Positions 18,245 through 27,404 of a stretch of DNA of 64,000 bases are shown piece after piece. The position numbers were made by a program, and so were the translations under genes. Below the pieces are notes generated by a model, which saw only the letters and a list, made by a program, of their open reading frames with translations, did no database searches and was not told the DNA's origin. The stretch is from Alistipes sp. (lineage in GTDB: Bacteria; Bacteroidota; Bacteroidia; Bacteroidales; Rikenellaceae), in assembly GCA_022511345.1 (NCBI GenBank), contig JAFLRR010000004.1, positions 1 through 64,000 of the forward strand, in the 5' to 3' direction. Every line of letters starts with the position of its first letter. The stretch's first letter is position 1.

Positions 18245-18666
18245 CATCTCTTTTCGCGTTTCGGATAAGGTATCATCGACACGGAGTCCTTGAGCGACAC
18301 GATTTTTATGTCGCTGCACCGTGTGGCGATGGCATTGCGCAGGGATTCGCGGTCGAGCTCTATCAGGTCGGGAATCTCCTCACTGAGCGCACGCCGGTAT
18401 TTGAGCTCCGAGAGCGGAACATGCAGCAGTCTGTCGCGGCTGAGACGGTAGCCGAGCAGGTTGGTGCCCGTGCCCTCGATGACGCAGCACACATTGACGC
18501 GTTCGCCGTCGACCTCGACGGTCAGCGTATGTTCGGTCGTATAGGTGTAGTTGAGCTTGGCAAGATACCACAGCACGAACGAAGCGACGAGCATCGCAAC
18601 GAACACGGCCGACACGTACTTGCGAAGCCGGCCCAGCCAGGCGCCGATATATTCGAGATGTTTCAT
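18244..18666 (-). CDS. YbbR-like single-pass membrane protein
   Basis: 140 residues with a short basic N-terminus, one transmembrane helix (about residues 17-36) and an extracytoplasmic beta-rich part (YTYTTEHTLTVEVDGERVNVCCVIEGTG). In Bacteroidetes a YbbR-domain protein usually stands just upstream of coaE, and this gene does too, though it is much shorter than multi-repeat YbbR proteins. The role is unknown. A consensus promoter lies so close that the mRNA would be essentially leaderless. Confidence 0.6.
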   Translation of the reverse strand: MKHLEYIGAWLGRLRKYVSAVFVAMLVASFVLWYLAKLNYTYTTEHTLTVEVDGERVNVCCVIEGTGTNLLGYRLSRDRLLHVPLSELKYRRALSEEIPDLIELDRESLRNAIATRCSDIKIVSLKDSVSMIPYPKREKR

Positions 18667-18670
18667 ATGG

Positions 18671-18701
18671 CAAAGTTAGGAATTATAGCCGACAAAACAA
18701 A
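18671..18701 (-). promoter_or_regulatory. Promoter of the YbbR-coaE-folP-lolD-TIGR02757-trmN6 operon
   Basis: Minus-strand TTTG (18701-18698), 19 bases, TAACTTTG (18678-18671): a perfect Bacteroidetes promoter. The -7 box ends 4 bases before the annotated ATG at 18666. Confidence 0.75.
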
Positions 18702-18730
18702 GAGCCCGGCACCTATGCCCAGGCACAGCC

Positions 18731-18758
18731 GCCGGAGCGGCCGACAGACCGCTCCGGC
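18731..18758 (-). terminator. Strong GC stem-loop after the TonB receptor gene
   Basis: A 10-base-pair perfect stem (GCCGGAGCGG at 18731-18740, complement at 18749-18758, 8-base loop) lies between the stop of the TonB-dependent receptor and the YbbR promoter. There is no T tract on either side, so it may act as a 3' stabiliser rather than a classical terminator. Confidence 0.45.
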
Positions 18759-18792
18759 AGTGCTGCCGGCAAGACGCAATGCGCGCCTCGGC

Positions 18793-20799
18793 CTACCGCC
18801 CGAACGTGAAGACCGCACCGGCCATCAGCCGGCGGCCGGGAAGCTCAAGGCCGCCGAAGTCGAAGTAGTCGGTATCGGCGATGTTCATCACATCGAGATA
18901 TATCTTCACCGCACCTTTTGACCATGACAGCCGCCCGTCGAGAAGGCAGTAGGGCTTGAAGTCGCGCAGCTCGGTGAGCATCTCGCCGCCCTCGTCGCGC
19001 AGCACCTCTCCGTCAACTCCGCGCACATAGTGCGTATAGGAGCCGAAGCGGTCGCAGACTGAGGCCGAGAGCCAGAGCGACAGATTCAGCGGCAGGCGCA
19101 GAGACAGGCTCGCCGAGGCCTTATGCTTCATGTAGTCGAGAACGGCCGAGGTGACAGCGCGGTCGAGTTTCGAGGTCGAGACATAGCCGTAGCAGAGCGA
19201 CAGGCGCTGCACCGTGCCTTCCGAAGTCCAGGCGCCGGACAACTCGGCGCCGAAGGTATTCAGACGGCTGACCTGCTCCGAGTGCCACTTGCCACCGAAC
19301 TCCTCGCGCATGACCCAGTCGATAATGTCGCGGCCGCGGCGATAGTAGCCTATGGCCGAGAAGCTCCACGGGCCGAATATGCCGTCGAGGCCCGCGCGGA
19401 GCGTGACAGCCTTTTCGGGCACCAGGTCAAGGTTGTTGACATGGGCCGGAGAGGTGTAATAGAGGTCGGTGAATGTCGGAAGCCGCATCGACTGCGAGAC
19501 TCCGGCACCGATGCGCAGTCCCGTCACCGGACGGTAGCCGCCGGCTACGCTCCACAGAGCCGATGTTCCGTAGGGCGTGATGCCTGCACCGGCCGAGAGC
19601 GTCATATCGAAGCGGCCGGCATATTTGGTGTGACGCAGCCATATGTTGCCCGTATTGCGCAGATCGTAGTGGGTGTAGATGCCGTGCGGAGCATCGAGCA
19701 GACGTCCCAGGTTGGTCGAGAGAATGCCGTTGCATGTATAGTCGGCACCGAGCGAGGTGGTGCCGAGACTCCACTGCCGTTCGACACTGGCCCGAAGACC
19801 GAAGTCGTCGGTTTTGTGGCGGTTCATGGGCGTACCTCGCATCCAGTCGTAGCGGTCGAAGCACTTGCGGTAGCTGGCCGAGGCACTGAAGGTCCATTCC
19901 CCGCTGCGTTTGTTCCACCTGAGCGAGGCAAGAGCCGTCTGGGTCTTCTCGAACTGGTCGCGGTTGTAGGCGGCATAGAAGCCGTTGGAGCCGAACGCCG
20001 AGTTTCGGTAGCCGCACTGAAAGTCGAAGAATCCGGCGCGGTCGCTGTCGTAGTTCATGCGCACGAAAGCGTTGCAGTTCCTGAAATCGGTGTTGACGAC
20101 ATATCCGTCGCCGCGCTTGAAAGAGCCCGAGGCGAAGAGAGAGAAGCGGCCCGAGCTTACGGCGCCAGAAATGTTGCCTGCGGCATAGCCCTTGCTGCCG
20201 CCGGCGGCTTCGGCTCGCACGTAGCGCGCTCCCACAGGCGCAGTGCGGATATTCACAGCTCCGGCATAGGCTCCGGCGCCAGTAACCCCGTCGATAAGGT
20301 CTATGCCAGCGACACTCTCGATATCCACGGGCAGCGAATGGCTCTGGTGCCCGGTGCGGGCATCGGTAAAATCTATGCCGTTGAGCATGACCATGGTCTG
20401 GTCGAAGGAGCCTCCGCGAATCGAAATGTCTGCCTGCACTGCCATGCCGCCCCTCTCGCGAATGTCGACCGACGGAGTTGCGCGCAGTGCAGATTCGATA
20501 TTCTGCACGGGGGCGCCGGCCGAGTTGTCGCGGCTGAAGAGCGAAGTTTGCGACACGGCGCCACGCGTCGGGACGGGTCGGTTTCCGACAACGTCGACAT
20601 CGGCAATCTCCACCGTACGTCGGACGGCCAAAGTGTCGGCCGGAATTCCGTCGGCAAAAGAGGTGGCGTGCAGGACGATGGACATCGAGACGCTGAGCAC
20701 TCCGATCTTCACCTGACGGCCGAGACTCGCAAAGACGGCATAGTTGCGGCGAGTCCACCGTTTGAAGCAGCGAAGGTGCATCCGATGATTGTCTTTCAT
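18793..20799 (-). CDS. TonB-dependent outer-membrane receptor
   Basis: The start at 20799 (MKDNHRMHLRCF) gives 668 residues; earlier in-frame Mets run into manA. The N-terminus is an extended signal sequence (RRNYAVFASLGRQVKIGVLSVSMS) of a kind seen in Bacteroidetes BtuB-like receptors. A plug domain (QTSLFSRDN, DISIRGGSFDQTMVMLNG, GAGAYAGAVNI) and a beta-barrel ending in FTFGR follow. It lacks the SusC N-terminal domain, so it is a classical receptor for a metal complex, vitamin or similar small ligand. No riboswitch or Fur-like box was recognised upstream, so the substrate is unassigned. Confidence 0.85.
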   Translation of the reverse strand: MKDNHRMHLRCFKRWTRRNYAVFASLGRQVKIGVLSVSMSIVLHATSFADGIPADTLAVRRTVEIADVDVVGNRPVPTRGAVSQTSLFSRDNSAGAPVQNIESALRATPSVDIRERGGMAVQADISIRGGSFDQTMVMLNGIDFTDARTGHQSHSLPVDIESVAGIDLIDGVTGAGAYAGAVNIRTAPVGARYVRAEAAGGSKGYAAGNISGAVSSGRFSLFASGSFKRGDGYVVNTDFRNCNAFVRMNYDSDRAGFFDFQCGYRNSAFGSNGFYAAYNRDQFEKTQTALASLRWNKRSGEWTFSASASYRKCFDRYDWMRGTPMNRHKTDDFGLRASVERQWSLGTTSLGADYTCNGILSTNLGRLLDAPHGIYTHYDLRNTGNIWLRHTKYAGRFDMTLSAGAGITPYGTSALWSVAGGYRPVTGLRIGAGVSQSMRLPTFTDLYYTSPAHVNNLDLVPEKAVTLRAGLDGIFGPWSFSAIGYYRRGRDIIDWVMREEFGGKWHSEQVSRLNTFGAELSGAWTSEGTVQRLSLCYGYVSTSKLDRAVTSAVLDYMKHKASASLSLRLPLNLSLWLSASVCDRFGSYTHYVRGVDGEVLRDEGGEMLTELRDFKPYCLLDGRLSWSKGAVKIYLDVMNIADTDYFDFGGLELPGRRLMAGAVFTFGR

Positions 20800-20820
20800 C
20801 CTGTTAAAATTTTGGTTATG

Positions 20821-20861
20821 AAAAAATCGTGCGGCCCCGCATGAAACGCAAAGGCCGCACG
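20821..20861 (-). terminator. Intrinsic terminator after manA
   Basis: A 9-base-pair stem (CGTGCGGCC at 20828-20836 with its complement at 20853-20861) is followed on the minus strand by a T tract (A6 on plus, 20821-20826). It separates the nspC-cysteate synthase-manA unit from the TonB receptor gene. Confidence 0.85.
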
Positions 20862-20882
20862 AAGATATGAAAAGGTTTCGGA

Positions 20883-21887
20883 TTATTCGACAAAAGCCTC
20901 CAAAAAACGGCCGCATCCTTCGAACTCGACCTGCGGCAGGTCGGCGGGAACAAGCACCGACTCGCCCTCGGTCATAGTCTCGCTGAAGCCTCCGGCGTGC
21001 AGCACTCCCGAACCTCCGACACATACATATATGGCGAACGTATCGCCCTCCCTATCGCGTATGGCCGAGCCCTCGACATCGATGAGGTTGACCGTAAAAC
21101 ATGGCGACGAAACCAGAGGAACGGCCTGATTCGCTACCGACCGGTAGTCGATTTTGTAGTTGCGCGGCGAATCGAAGTCGATGGCATCGACAGCCAGCGC
21201 AGTGTGCAGCTCGCGGGGATGTCCGTCGTCGTCGGTGCGGTCCCAGTCGTAGATGCGGTAGGTTATGTCGGACGACTGCTGAATCTCGACCATGTAGACG
21301 CCTCCGGCAATGGCGTGTACCGTACCGGCAGGGATGTAGAGCACATCGCCGCGCGCCACATCGATGCGGTTGAGCAGCGACGGCAGCGAGCCCTCGGACA
21401 CGGCGCGCAGATACTCCTCGCGGGTGACGCCATCGCGAAGGCCAACGTAGAGCGAGGCGCCCTCGTCGGCCGAAAGGATGTACCACATCTCTGTCTTGCC
21501 GAACGAGTCGTGGCGCTCGGCGGCAAGAGCGTCGCCCGGGTGCACCTGAACCGATAGGCGGTCGCGGCAGTCGAGCGTCTTGACCAGCAGCGGGAACATC
21601 TCGCCAAAGCGGTCGAAGAGCTTCTCGCCAGTCAAATCGCCCATGTAGACCTCGACCAGTTCGCGCAGGTTGTTACCCTTGAGCAGACCGGCCGAGACGA
21701 CCGATTCGTCGCCCTTCATACACGATATGTCCCAGCTCTCGCCTATCTTGCGGCCCTTGTCGGCACGGCGCAGAAAAGCCCCCTTGCGCGAGAGCAGAGC
21801 GTCGCCGCCCCACACGCGGGCCTTGAGGCGAGGTCGGAATTTCAGAGGATAAAGCATTGCTGTGAGGAGCGTTTCGTCAATTATCAT
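20883..21887 (-). CDS. manA: Mannose-6-phosphate isomerase, class I type
   Basis: 334 residues of the cupin-fold Zn enzyme. The family motifs LKARVWGG, LDCRDRLSVQVHPGD (zinc ligands Gln and His), KTEMWYIL (Glu) and PAGTVHAI (His) are present. It interconverts mannose-6-P and fructose-6-P. The first ATG overlaps the cysteate synthase stop by 4 bases; a second Met (MLYPLKF) ten codons in fits the family start equally well. Its place downstream of an amino-acid enzyme is unusual but the coupling is clear. Confidence 0.93.
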   Translation of the reverse strand: MIIDETLLTAMLYPLKFRPRLKARVWGGDALLSRKGAFLRRADKGRKIGESWDISCMKGDESVVSAGLLKGNNLRELVEVYMGDLTGEKLFDRFGEMFPLLVKTLDCRDRLSVQVHPGDALAAERHDSFGKTEMWYILSADEGASLYVGLRDGVTREEYLRAVSEGSLPSLLNRIDVARGDVLYIPAGTVHAIAGGVYMVEIQQSSDITYRIYDWDRTDDDGHPRELHTALAVDAIDFDSPRNYKIDYRSVANQAVPLVSSPCFTVNLIDVEGSAIRDREGDTFAIYVCVGGSGVLHAGGFSETMTEGESVLVPADLPQVEFEGCGRFLEAFVE

Positions 21888-23176
21888 GCAAACATGGCCT
21901 CCACCGCCGCAACAACCTCGCCGGCATCGGGCGAGAGCGGAAAGATATGCTCGGGCTGCAGGTAGAAGAGCTCCTTGTCCTTTTTGAACAGCTGCTCGCC
22001 GCCGCCGGTGATGTTGAGCATGACTACGGCGTCGCGCTCGACGCGTCCCTCCTTAACGGCCTTGATGAGCGAAGCCAGAGCCACGCCCGCAGCCGAATAG
22101 ATGTCGACGCCCTCAGTGCGCAGGAACAGTTTCTTGGCTGCGGCCGACTCATCGTTGGTAGCGGTCAGGATGTCGCCTCCGGTAGCTTTCAGCGCGTCGT
22201 ACAGACCGCCGCGGATTCCGTAGGGCGGCTTGCGGTTCGACAGCACCTTGGCGTCAATGATCTCCACGTCGCGGCGCGCCTGGTCGTCGTCATACGGGAG
22301 CATGTCGCGCGAATCGGCGCGCCAGGCATCGTACATCGGCACGAACGGCTCATTCTGCGACACCATCAGTTTCATGGTATTCGACCCGAAGCGTCCGTCG
22401 GCTATGAACCGCATGTTGGCCTCCCATGCGGCAATGGCGCCAGTACCGCTTCCGACAGCTTGAAAATAGTAGTCGGGAATGCGTCCTATGGTCGTCACGG
22501 CCGACATTACGGTGGTCGACATTCCGTCGCGGCGAGCTACATTTTTAGCTCCGCCCTCGGCGAAGAACTTAGGCGATTTGAGAGCCAGGTTGCTAAGGTG
22601 TATGGCGTCGAAGTAGTCGCCGCCCTTTTCGCAGGCGATGAGCTTGACGCACGGATTGAGAGGCTTGTCGAACCACAGCGCGCCGAGATTGTCGGCCGGG
22701 ACCGACAGCAGCAGCGGAATATTGTTGTCCGAGCAAACCTTGGCGAATGCTCGGGCCGTATTGCCGGCAGAAGCTACCACCATCACCCGCTTTTCGCCCT
22801 CGGGAATGCGGGCGCAGACGCTGTAGGCCTCGGTCTCCTTGAACGAGCAGGTGGTCATCGCAGCTCCGATGGCGGGATTGTAGCCGTTGAAGGTTATATA
22901 GAGATTTTCGAGACCCAGTTCTGCAGCAAGCTTGCTGCTTTTGTAGGTCACGGGAGCCGACGAGCCCGCAAGCATGCGCCGCACGGGCAGCCAGTCGGCG
23001 AATTTGTAGAATCCCATCTTCTCGTCGCCGGGATTCAGCTGCTTTTCGGCATAGACCGTGCGCACGAGCGACGGCGAAGCGCACTCGGCATCGTCGAGAA
23101 TCCATCCGCTGTCGCTGAATGTGCGGCCGGTGGCGACGCACTCGAGAGTATAGGAAGTAGGTTTGAAATCTTTCAT
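21884..23176 (-). CDS. Cysteate synthase-like, threonine synthase-fold PLP enzyme
   Basis: 430 residues. PLP lysine is Lys113 in TCSFKETEA; VVASAGNTARAF is the phosphate/substrate loop; GGAKNVARRDG, GRIPDYYFQAVGSGTGAIAAWE and NITGGG complete the core. The arrangement DWLPVRRM and the PDYYFQ / SNRKPPYGIRGGLYDALK segments match cysteate synthase (phosphoserine plus sulfite to cysteate), first known from methanogens, rather than ordinary threonine synthase. In Alistipes-type bacteria cysteate is the precursor of sulfonolipids (capnine, sulfobacin). Main alternative: a divergent threonine synthase. The downstream acyltransferase genes are not in the window. Confidence 0.8.
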   Translation of the reverse strand: MKDFKPTSYTLECVATGRTFSDSGWILDDAECASPSLVRTVYAEKQLNPGDEKMGFYKFADWLPVRRMLAGSSAPVTYKSSKLAAELGLENLYITFNGYNPAIGAAMTTCSFKETEAYSVCARIPEGEKRVMVVASAGNTARAFAKVCSDNNIPLLLSVPADNLGALWFDKPLNPCVKLIACEKGGDYFDAIHLSNLALKSPKFFAEGGAKNVARRDGMSTTVMSAVTTIGRIPDYYFQAVGSGTGAIAAWEANMRFIADGRFGSNTMKLMVSQNEPFVPMYDAWRADSRDMLPYDDDQARRDVEIIDAKVLSNRKPPYGIRGGLYDALKATGGDILTATNDESAAAKKLFLRTEGVDIYSAAGVALASLIKAVKEGRVERDAVVMLNITGGGEQLFKKDKELFYLQPEHIFPLSPDAGEVVAAVEAMFA

Positions 23177-23206
23177 ATTCTGTTTGTTTTCATTTAATCG
23201 TTTTTG

Positions 23207-24337
23207 TCACGACATCCTGTCGCGGAAATCTTCATATCCGAAACTGCGTACCATCTGCACCTGGCCCGACGCGTCGGTTATGGCTATCGACGGATGGGCC
23301 ACGCCGTTGAACATGGTGGTCTTGACCATCGTATAGTGAATCATGTCTTCAAAGATGATTCTGTCGCCGCGGCGCGGTTCGCGGTCGAAAGCCCAATCGC
23401 CGCACCAGTCGCCGGCGAGGCAGCTGTTGCCGCCCATACGCCAGCGCGTCTCGCCCTCGGCAGGCTCGTGCGCACCGACAATGGCCGGCTTGTAGGGCAT
23501 CTCCAGGCAATCGGGCATGTGGCAGGCGAACGAGACGTCGAGCATGGCCGTGTTCACCCCGCCGTTGCGCACAATGTCCTCGACGGTCGAGACGAGGTAG
23601 CCAGTGCGCCAGGTGAATGCGCTGCCGGGCTCGAGTATCAGCCGCAGATGAGGGTGACGCTCGCGGAATGAGCACAATATTTCGACCAGCTCGTCGCAGT
23701 CGTAATCCTCGTGCGTCATCAGATGTCCGCCGCCCATATTGAGCCACTTCACGCGGTCGAGCAGTCGGCCGAAATGTGTCTCGACAGCCTCCAGAGCCTT
23801 GCGCAGATGGTGCGGCCGAGATTCGCACAATACGTGGAAATGCAGCCCCTCGATGCCCTCGGGCAGTTCGCCCAGCTCGTCGGCCGTAATGCCCAGACGG
23901 GAGCCTGCGATGCAGGGGTTGTAGAGGTCGGTCTCCACGGGCGAATACTGCGGATTGATGCGCAGGCCGCACGATATGCCGCGCAGCAGCGCCTGCTGTC
24001 CGAAACGCTCGAACTGCGCCACGGAGTTGAAGGTTATGTGGTCGCTGCAGTCGAGAATATCGCCTATGCTCGAGTCGGTATACACAGGAGCGTATGTGTG
24101 TGCCGGACGGCCGAAATACTCCCGGACAAGACGCGCTTCGGCCGCCGACGAGGCTGTAGCTCCGTCGGAGTGAAGCGCCAGCTCTGAGAAGATGCTCCAC
24201 ATGGCGCATGCCTTGAGGGCTACGATTATCTCGGCACCGCTGCGGCGGCGGACGTCGTCGATGACCGCCAGATTGACCGCGAGCAGCTCCCGGTCAAGAA
24301 CATAGCACGGCGAAGGTATCTTTGAAAAATCGACCAT
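23207..24337 (-). CDS. nspC: Carboxynorspermidine decarboxylase
   Basis: The start at 24337 (MVDFSKIPSPCYVLDRELL) gives 376 residues, the usual NspC size; the extension to 24430 crosses its promoter. It is a group IV PLP decarboxylase: PLP lysine Lys42 in IVALKACAMW, glycine-rich HFHVLCES and WLNMGGGH loops, EPGSAF and the C-terminal GNSCLAGDWCGDW containing the catalytic Cys. It makes norspermidine or spermidine from the carboxy precursor in the polyamine route common in Bacteroidetes. It heads a unit with cysteate synthase and manA (30-base gap). Confidence 0.95.
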   Translation of the reverse strand: MVDFSKIPSPCYVLDRELLAVNLAVIDDVRRRSGAEIIVALKACAMWSIFSELALHSDGATASSAAEARLVREYFGRPAHTYAPVYTDSSIGDILDCSDHITFNSVAQFERFGQQALLRGISCGLRINPQYSPVETDLYNPCIAGSRLGITADELGELPEGIEGLHFHVLCESRPHHLRKALEAVETHFGRLLDRVKWLNMGGGHLMTHEDYDCDELVEILCSFRERHPHLRLILEPGSAFTWRTGYLVSTVEDIVRNGGVNTAMLDVSFACHMPDCLEMPYKPAIVGAHEPAEGETRWRMGGNSCLAGDWCGDWAFDREPRRGDRIIFEDMIHYTMVKTTMFNGVAHPSIAITDASGQVQMVRSFGYEDFRDRMS

Positions 24338-24366
24338 ACGGCAAATTTCGGATTCAAACGTAAATG

Positions 24367-24397
24367 CAAATATAACAAAATAGCTCCCGACACACAA
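24367..24397 (-). promoter_or_regulatory. Promoter of nspC-cysteate synthase-manA
   Basis: Minus-strand TTG (24397-24395), 20 bases, TATATTTG (24374-24367). Perfect -7 box and correct spacing, about 30 bases before the nspC ATG. Confidence 0.75.
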
Positions 24398-24490
24398 TAC
24401 CCGGCTGCCGATTTTTGCGAAAATATGCATTTATACCCACTTTCCGTCTCTTTAATTCGGAACAAAAGGCTCAAACACGAAAATAATTTT

Positions 24491-24498
24491 TAACTTTG
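24491..24498 (+). promoter_or_regulatory. Promoter -7 box of gcvP
   Basis: TAACTTTG matches TAnnTTTG and lies 45 bases before the gcvP ATG, divergent from the nspC promoter. No clear -33 TTTG was found at the expected distance. Confidence 0.55.
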
Positions 24499-24543
24499 AG
24501 TCCCCGTAATGCGGAAACTGAAAATTTTGAACTCAAAAATACA

Positions 24544-27375
24544 ATGGACAGATTCGAATCGCGCCATATAGGCGTAACGGACGAACGCGAGCTCAAAGAG
24601 ATGCTCGCCGTAATAGGAGTCGGCTCGGTCGACGAACTCATTTCGCAGGTCATACCCGACTCAATACGCCTCAAAAAGGCGCTCGACATCGCCTCTGAGG
24701 GGATGAGCGAATACGAGTTCGCGGCACACATCCGCGAGCTGGCGGCTCGCAACCGCACCTTCCGCTCGTTCATAGGCGCCGGCTACTACCCCTGCGCCGT
24801 ACCGGCGGTGGTTGTGCGCAATGTCTTCGAGAATCCCGCATGGTACACCTCCTACACCCCCTATCAGGCCGAGATCTCGCAGGGTCGCCTGGAGGCTCTG
24901 CTCAATTTCCAGACGGCTATCATATCGCTCACGGGCATGGAGATAGGCAACTGCTCGCTGCTCGACGAAGGCACGGCGACTGCCGAGGCCATGGCCATGA
25001 TGTTCTCGCTGCGCTCGCGCGAGGCCGTCAAGGAGGGACGCAACAGACTGTTCGTCGACTCGAACATATTCCCACACACGCTCGACGTGCTGCTCACGCG
25101 CAGCGAACCCTTCGGCATAGAGCTCATCGTCGACAACTATGCCGAATATGAGTTCACTGGCCGTGAGTTCGGAGCCATTGTTCAGTACCCGGCTGCCGAC
25201 GGCGCCGTGCGCGACTACGCTGCATTCGCCGCCGAGGCTCACGCCGCAGGCGTTTTGGTTACGGCCGTGGCCGATCCGCTGGCTCTGGCGCTTCTGAAGG
25301 CTCCCGGAGAGTGGGGCGCGGACATAGCCGTAGGCTCCACGCAGAGACTCGGATGCCCGATGGGCTTCGGAGGTCCCTCGGCTGCATACATGACAACGCG
25401 CGAAGCATACAAGCGCAACATGCCCGGCCGAATCATCGGCGTGTCGGTAGACCGTCTGGGCAACCGCGCGCTGCGCATGTCGCTCCAGATGCGCGAGCAG
25501 CACATCAAGCGCGAGCGCGCAACGTCGAACATCTGCACCGCCTCGGCGCTCATGGCCTCGATGGTAGGATTCTACTGCATATACAACGGCGCCGAGGGTC
25601 TGCGCCGTGCGGCACTCACCGCAGGACGTGCCGCCGCGACGGTGGCGGCAGCTCTCAGGGAGATGGGCTACAAACTCACCCGCAGCGAGTTCTTCGACAC
25701 GATAGAGGTCGAGGCCGAGGCCGCGGTAATACAGTCGCTCGCGCTCGAGGAGGAGATAAACTTCCTCTACCCCTCGGAGAGCCGCATACGCATGTCGTTC
25801 GACGAGGTAACCACCGATGAGGAGATTGCACGCGTAATAGGCATATTCGCCGCAGCCAAGGGTCGCAAGGCTCCGGCCGTGAAGAGTGCAGCCGATATAA
25901 CCGCCGCAGCCTCGACACGCCGCCAGTCGGCATATCTGACCGAGCCCGTGTTCGGCGCATACCGCTCAGAAAGCGCCATGATGCGATACATCAAGCGACT
26001 CGAACACCGCGACATATCGCTCGCCGACTCGATGATTTCGCTCGGTTCGTGCACCATGAAGCTCAATGCGGCGGCGCTGATGCAGCCCCTTTCGCTCGCC
26101 GGATTCCTCGACATTCACCCATTCGCTCCCGCCGACCAGCGCGAGGGCTACACGGCCCTTATCGCCGAGCTTGAGCACGACCTTGCAGCCATAACCGGCT
26201 TTGCAGCCTGCACGCTGCAGCCCAACTCGGGCGCCGCCGGCGAGTACACCGGCCTGATGGTCATCCGTGCATATCACCAGAGCCGCGGCCAGGGATACCG
26301 CAACGTGGTGCTCATCCCCGCATCGGCCCACGGAACCAACCCTGCATCGGCAGCAATGGCCGGTATGAAGATTGTCACGGTGGCTTGCGACGCCAATGGA
26401 AACATAGATGTAGACGACGTGAAGGCCAAGGCCGAGGAGTATTCGACCGAACTCTGCGCACTGATGGTGACATACCCCTCGACGCACGGAGTATTCGAGA
26501 GCCGCATACGCGAGATTGTCGACGCGGTGCACGACGCCGGAGGACAGGTATATATGGACGGCGCCAACATGAACGCACAAGTCGGTCTGACCAACCCCGG
26601 ATACATAGGCGCCGACATCTGCCACCTGAACCTGCACAAGACATTCGCAATGCCTCACGGCGGCGGCGGTCCAGGCGTAGGTCCCGTATGCGCTGCGGCG
26701 CATCTGGCGCCCTTCCTGCCGTCGCACCCGCTGGTGGCGACCGGCGGCGACGAGGGAATAACGGCAGTGGCATCGGCTCCGTGGGGTTCGGCATCGTTGC
26801 TGCCCATAACCTACGGCTACATCAAGATGCTCGGCGCCAATGGTCTGCGTCATGCCACCGAGATGGCCATCGTAAACGCCAATTACATGTCGTCGACACT
26901 CAAGAATGAGTTCCGCACCTACTACACCGGCGAGACTGGCCGCGTGGGCCACGAGATGATTCTCGACCTGACCAACTTCAAGAAGGACTACAACATCGAC
27001 TGCGGCGACATAGCCCGCCGACTCATGGACTACGGATTCCATGCTCCGACGCTCTCGTTCCCCGTGCATGAGACGTTGATGGTCGAGCCTACCGAGTCGG
27101 AACCCAAGGCCGAGATGGATCGCTTCATGGAGTCGCTCATAGCCATCAAGCGCGAGTGCGAGGCTGCTGCAGGTGCGGCCGACAACATTGTCTCGAACGC
27201 TCCCCACACTGCAGCCGAGCTCTGCGGCGAGTGGCCCCACAGCTACACCCGCGAGCAGGCCGTATTCCCGCTGGCGAGAATCAAGGAGGCCAAGTTCTTC
27301 CCCTACGTTTCGAAAATCGACAACGGCTACGGCGACCGCAACCTCTGCTGCATAAACGACAACGAACAGGCTTAA
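24544..27375 (+). CDS. gcvP: Glycine dehydrogenase (decarboxylating), P protein
   Basis: The start at 24544 (MDRFESRHIG) gives 943 residues, a fused homodimer-type P protein; the earlier Met at 24496 overlaps the promoter. N- and C-terminal PLP-fold halves are visible; the C-terminal half carries the PLP lysine (Lys699) in HLNLHKTFAMPHGGGGPG. The enzyme decarboxylates glycine and transfers aminomethyl to lipoyl-GcvH. The gcvT and gcvH partners are not adjacent. slyD follows after 29 bases. Confidence 0.98.
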   Translation: MDRFESRHIGVTDERELKEMLAVIGVGSVDELISQVIPDSIRLKKALDIASEGMSEYEFAAHIRELAARNRTFRSFIGAGYYPCAVPAVVVRNVFENPAWYTSYTPYQAEISQGRLEALLNFQTAIISLTGMEIGNCSLLDEGTATAEAMAMMFSLRSREAVKEGRNRLFVDSNIFPHTLDVLLTRSEPFGIELIVDNYAEYEFTGREFGAIVQYPAADGAVRDYAAFAAEAHAAGVLVTAVADPLALALLKAPGEWGADIAVGSTQRLGCPMGFGGPSAAYMTTREAYKRNMPGRIIGVSVDRLGNRALRMSLQMREQHIKRERATSNICTASALMASMVGFYCIYNGAEGLRRAALTAGRAAATVAAALREMGYKLTRSEFFDTIEVEAEAAVIQSLALEEEINFLYPSESRIRMSFDEVTTDEEIARVIGIFAAAKGRKAPAVKSAADITAAASTRRQSAYLTEPVFGAYRSESAMMRYIKRLEHRDISLADSMISLGSCTMKLNAAALMQPLSLAGFLDIHPFAPADQREGYTALIAELEHDLAAITGFAACTLQPNSGAAGEYTGLMVIRAYHQSRGQGYRNVVLIPASAHGTNPASAAMAGMKIVTVACDANGNIDVDDVKAKAEEYSTELCALMVTYPSTHGVFESRIREIVDAVHDAGGQVYMDGANMNAQVGLTNPGYIGADICHLNLHKTFAMPHGGGGPGVGPVCAAAHLAPFLPSHPLVATGGDEGITAVASAPWGSASLLPITYGYIKMLGANGLRHATEMAIVNANYMSSTLKNEFRTYYTGETGRVGHEMILDLTNFKKDYNIDCGDIARRLMDYGFHAPTLSFPVHETLMVEPTESEPKAEMDRFMESLIAIKRECEAAAGAADNIVSNAPHTAAELCGEWPHSYTREQAVFPLARIKEAKFFPYVSKIDNGYGDRNLCCINDNEQA

Positions 27376-27404
27376 AGAACAAATATTTACGCAATAGAGA
27401 AAAT

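Noticed and set aside
20800..20882. Possible cobalamin riboswitch before the TonB receptor
   Set aside because: The gap is only 83 bases, contains the manA terminator, and shows no B12-box sequence.
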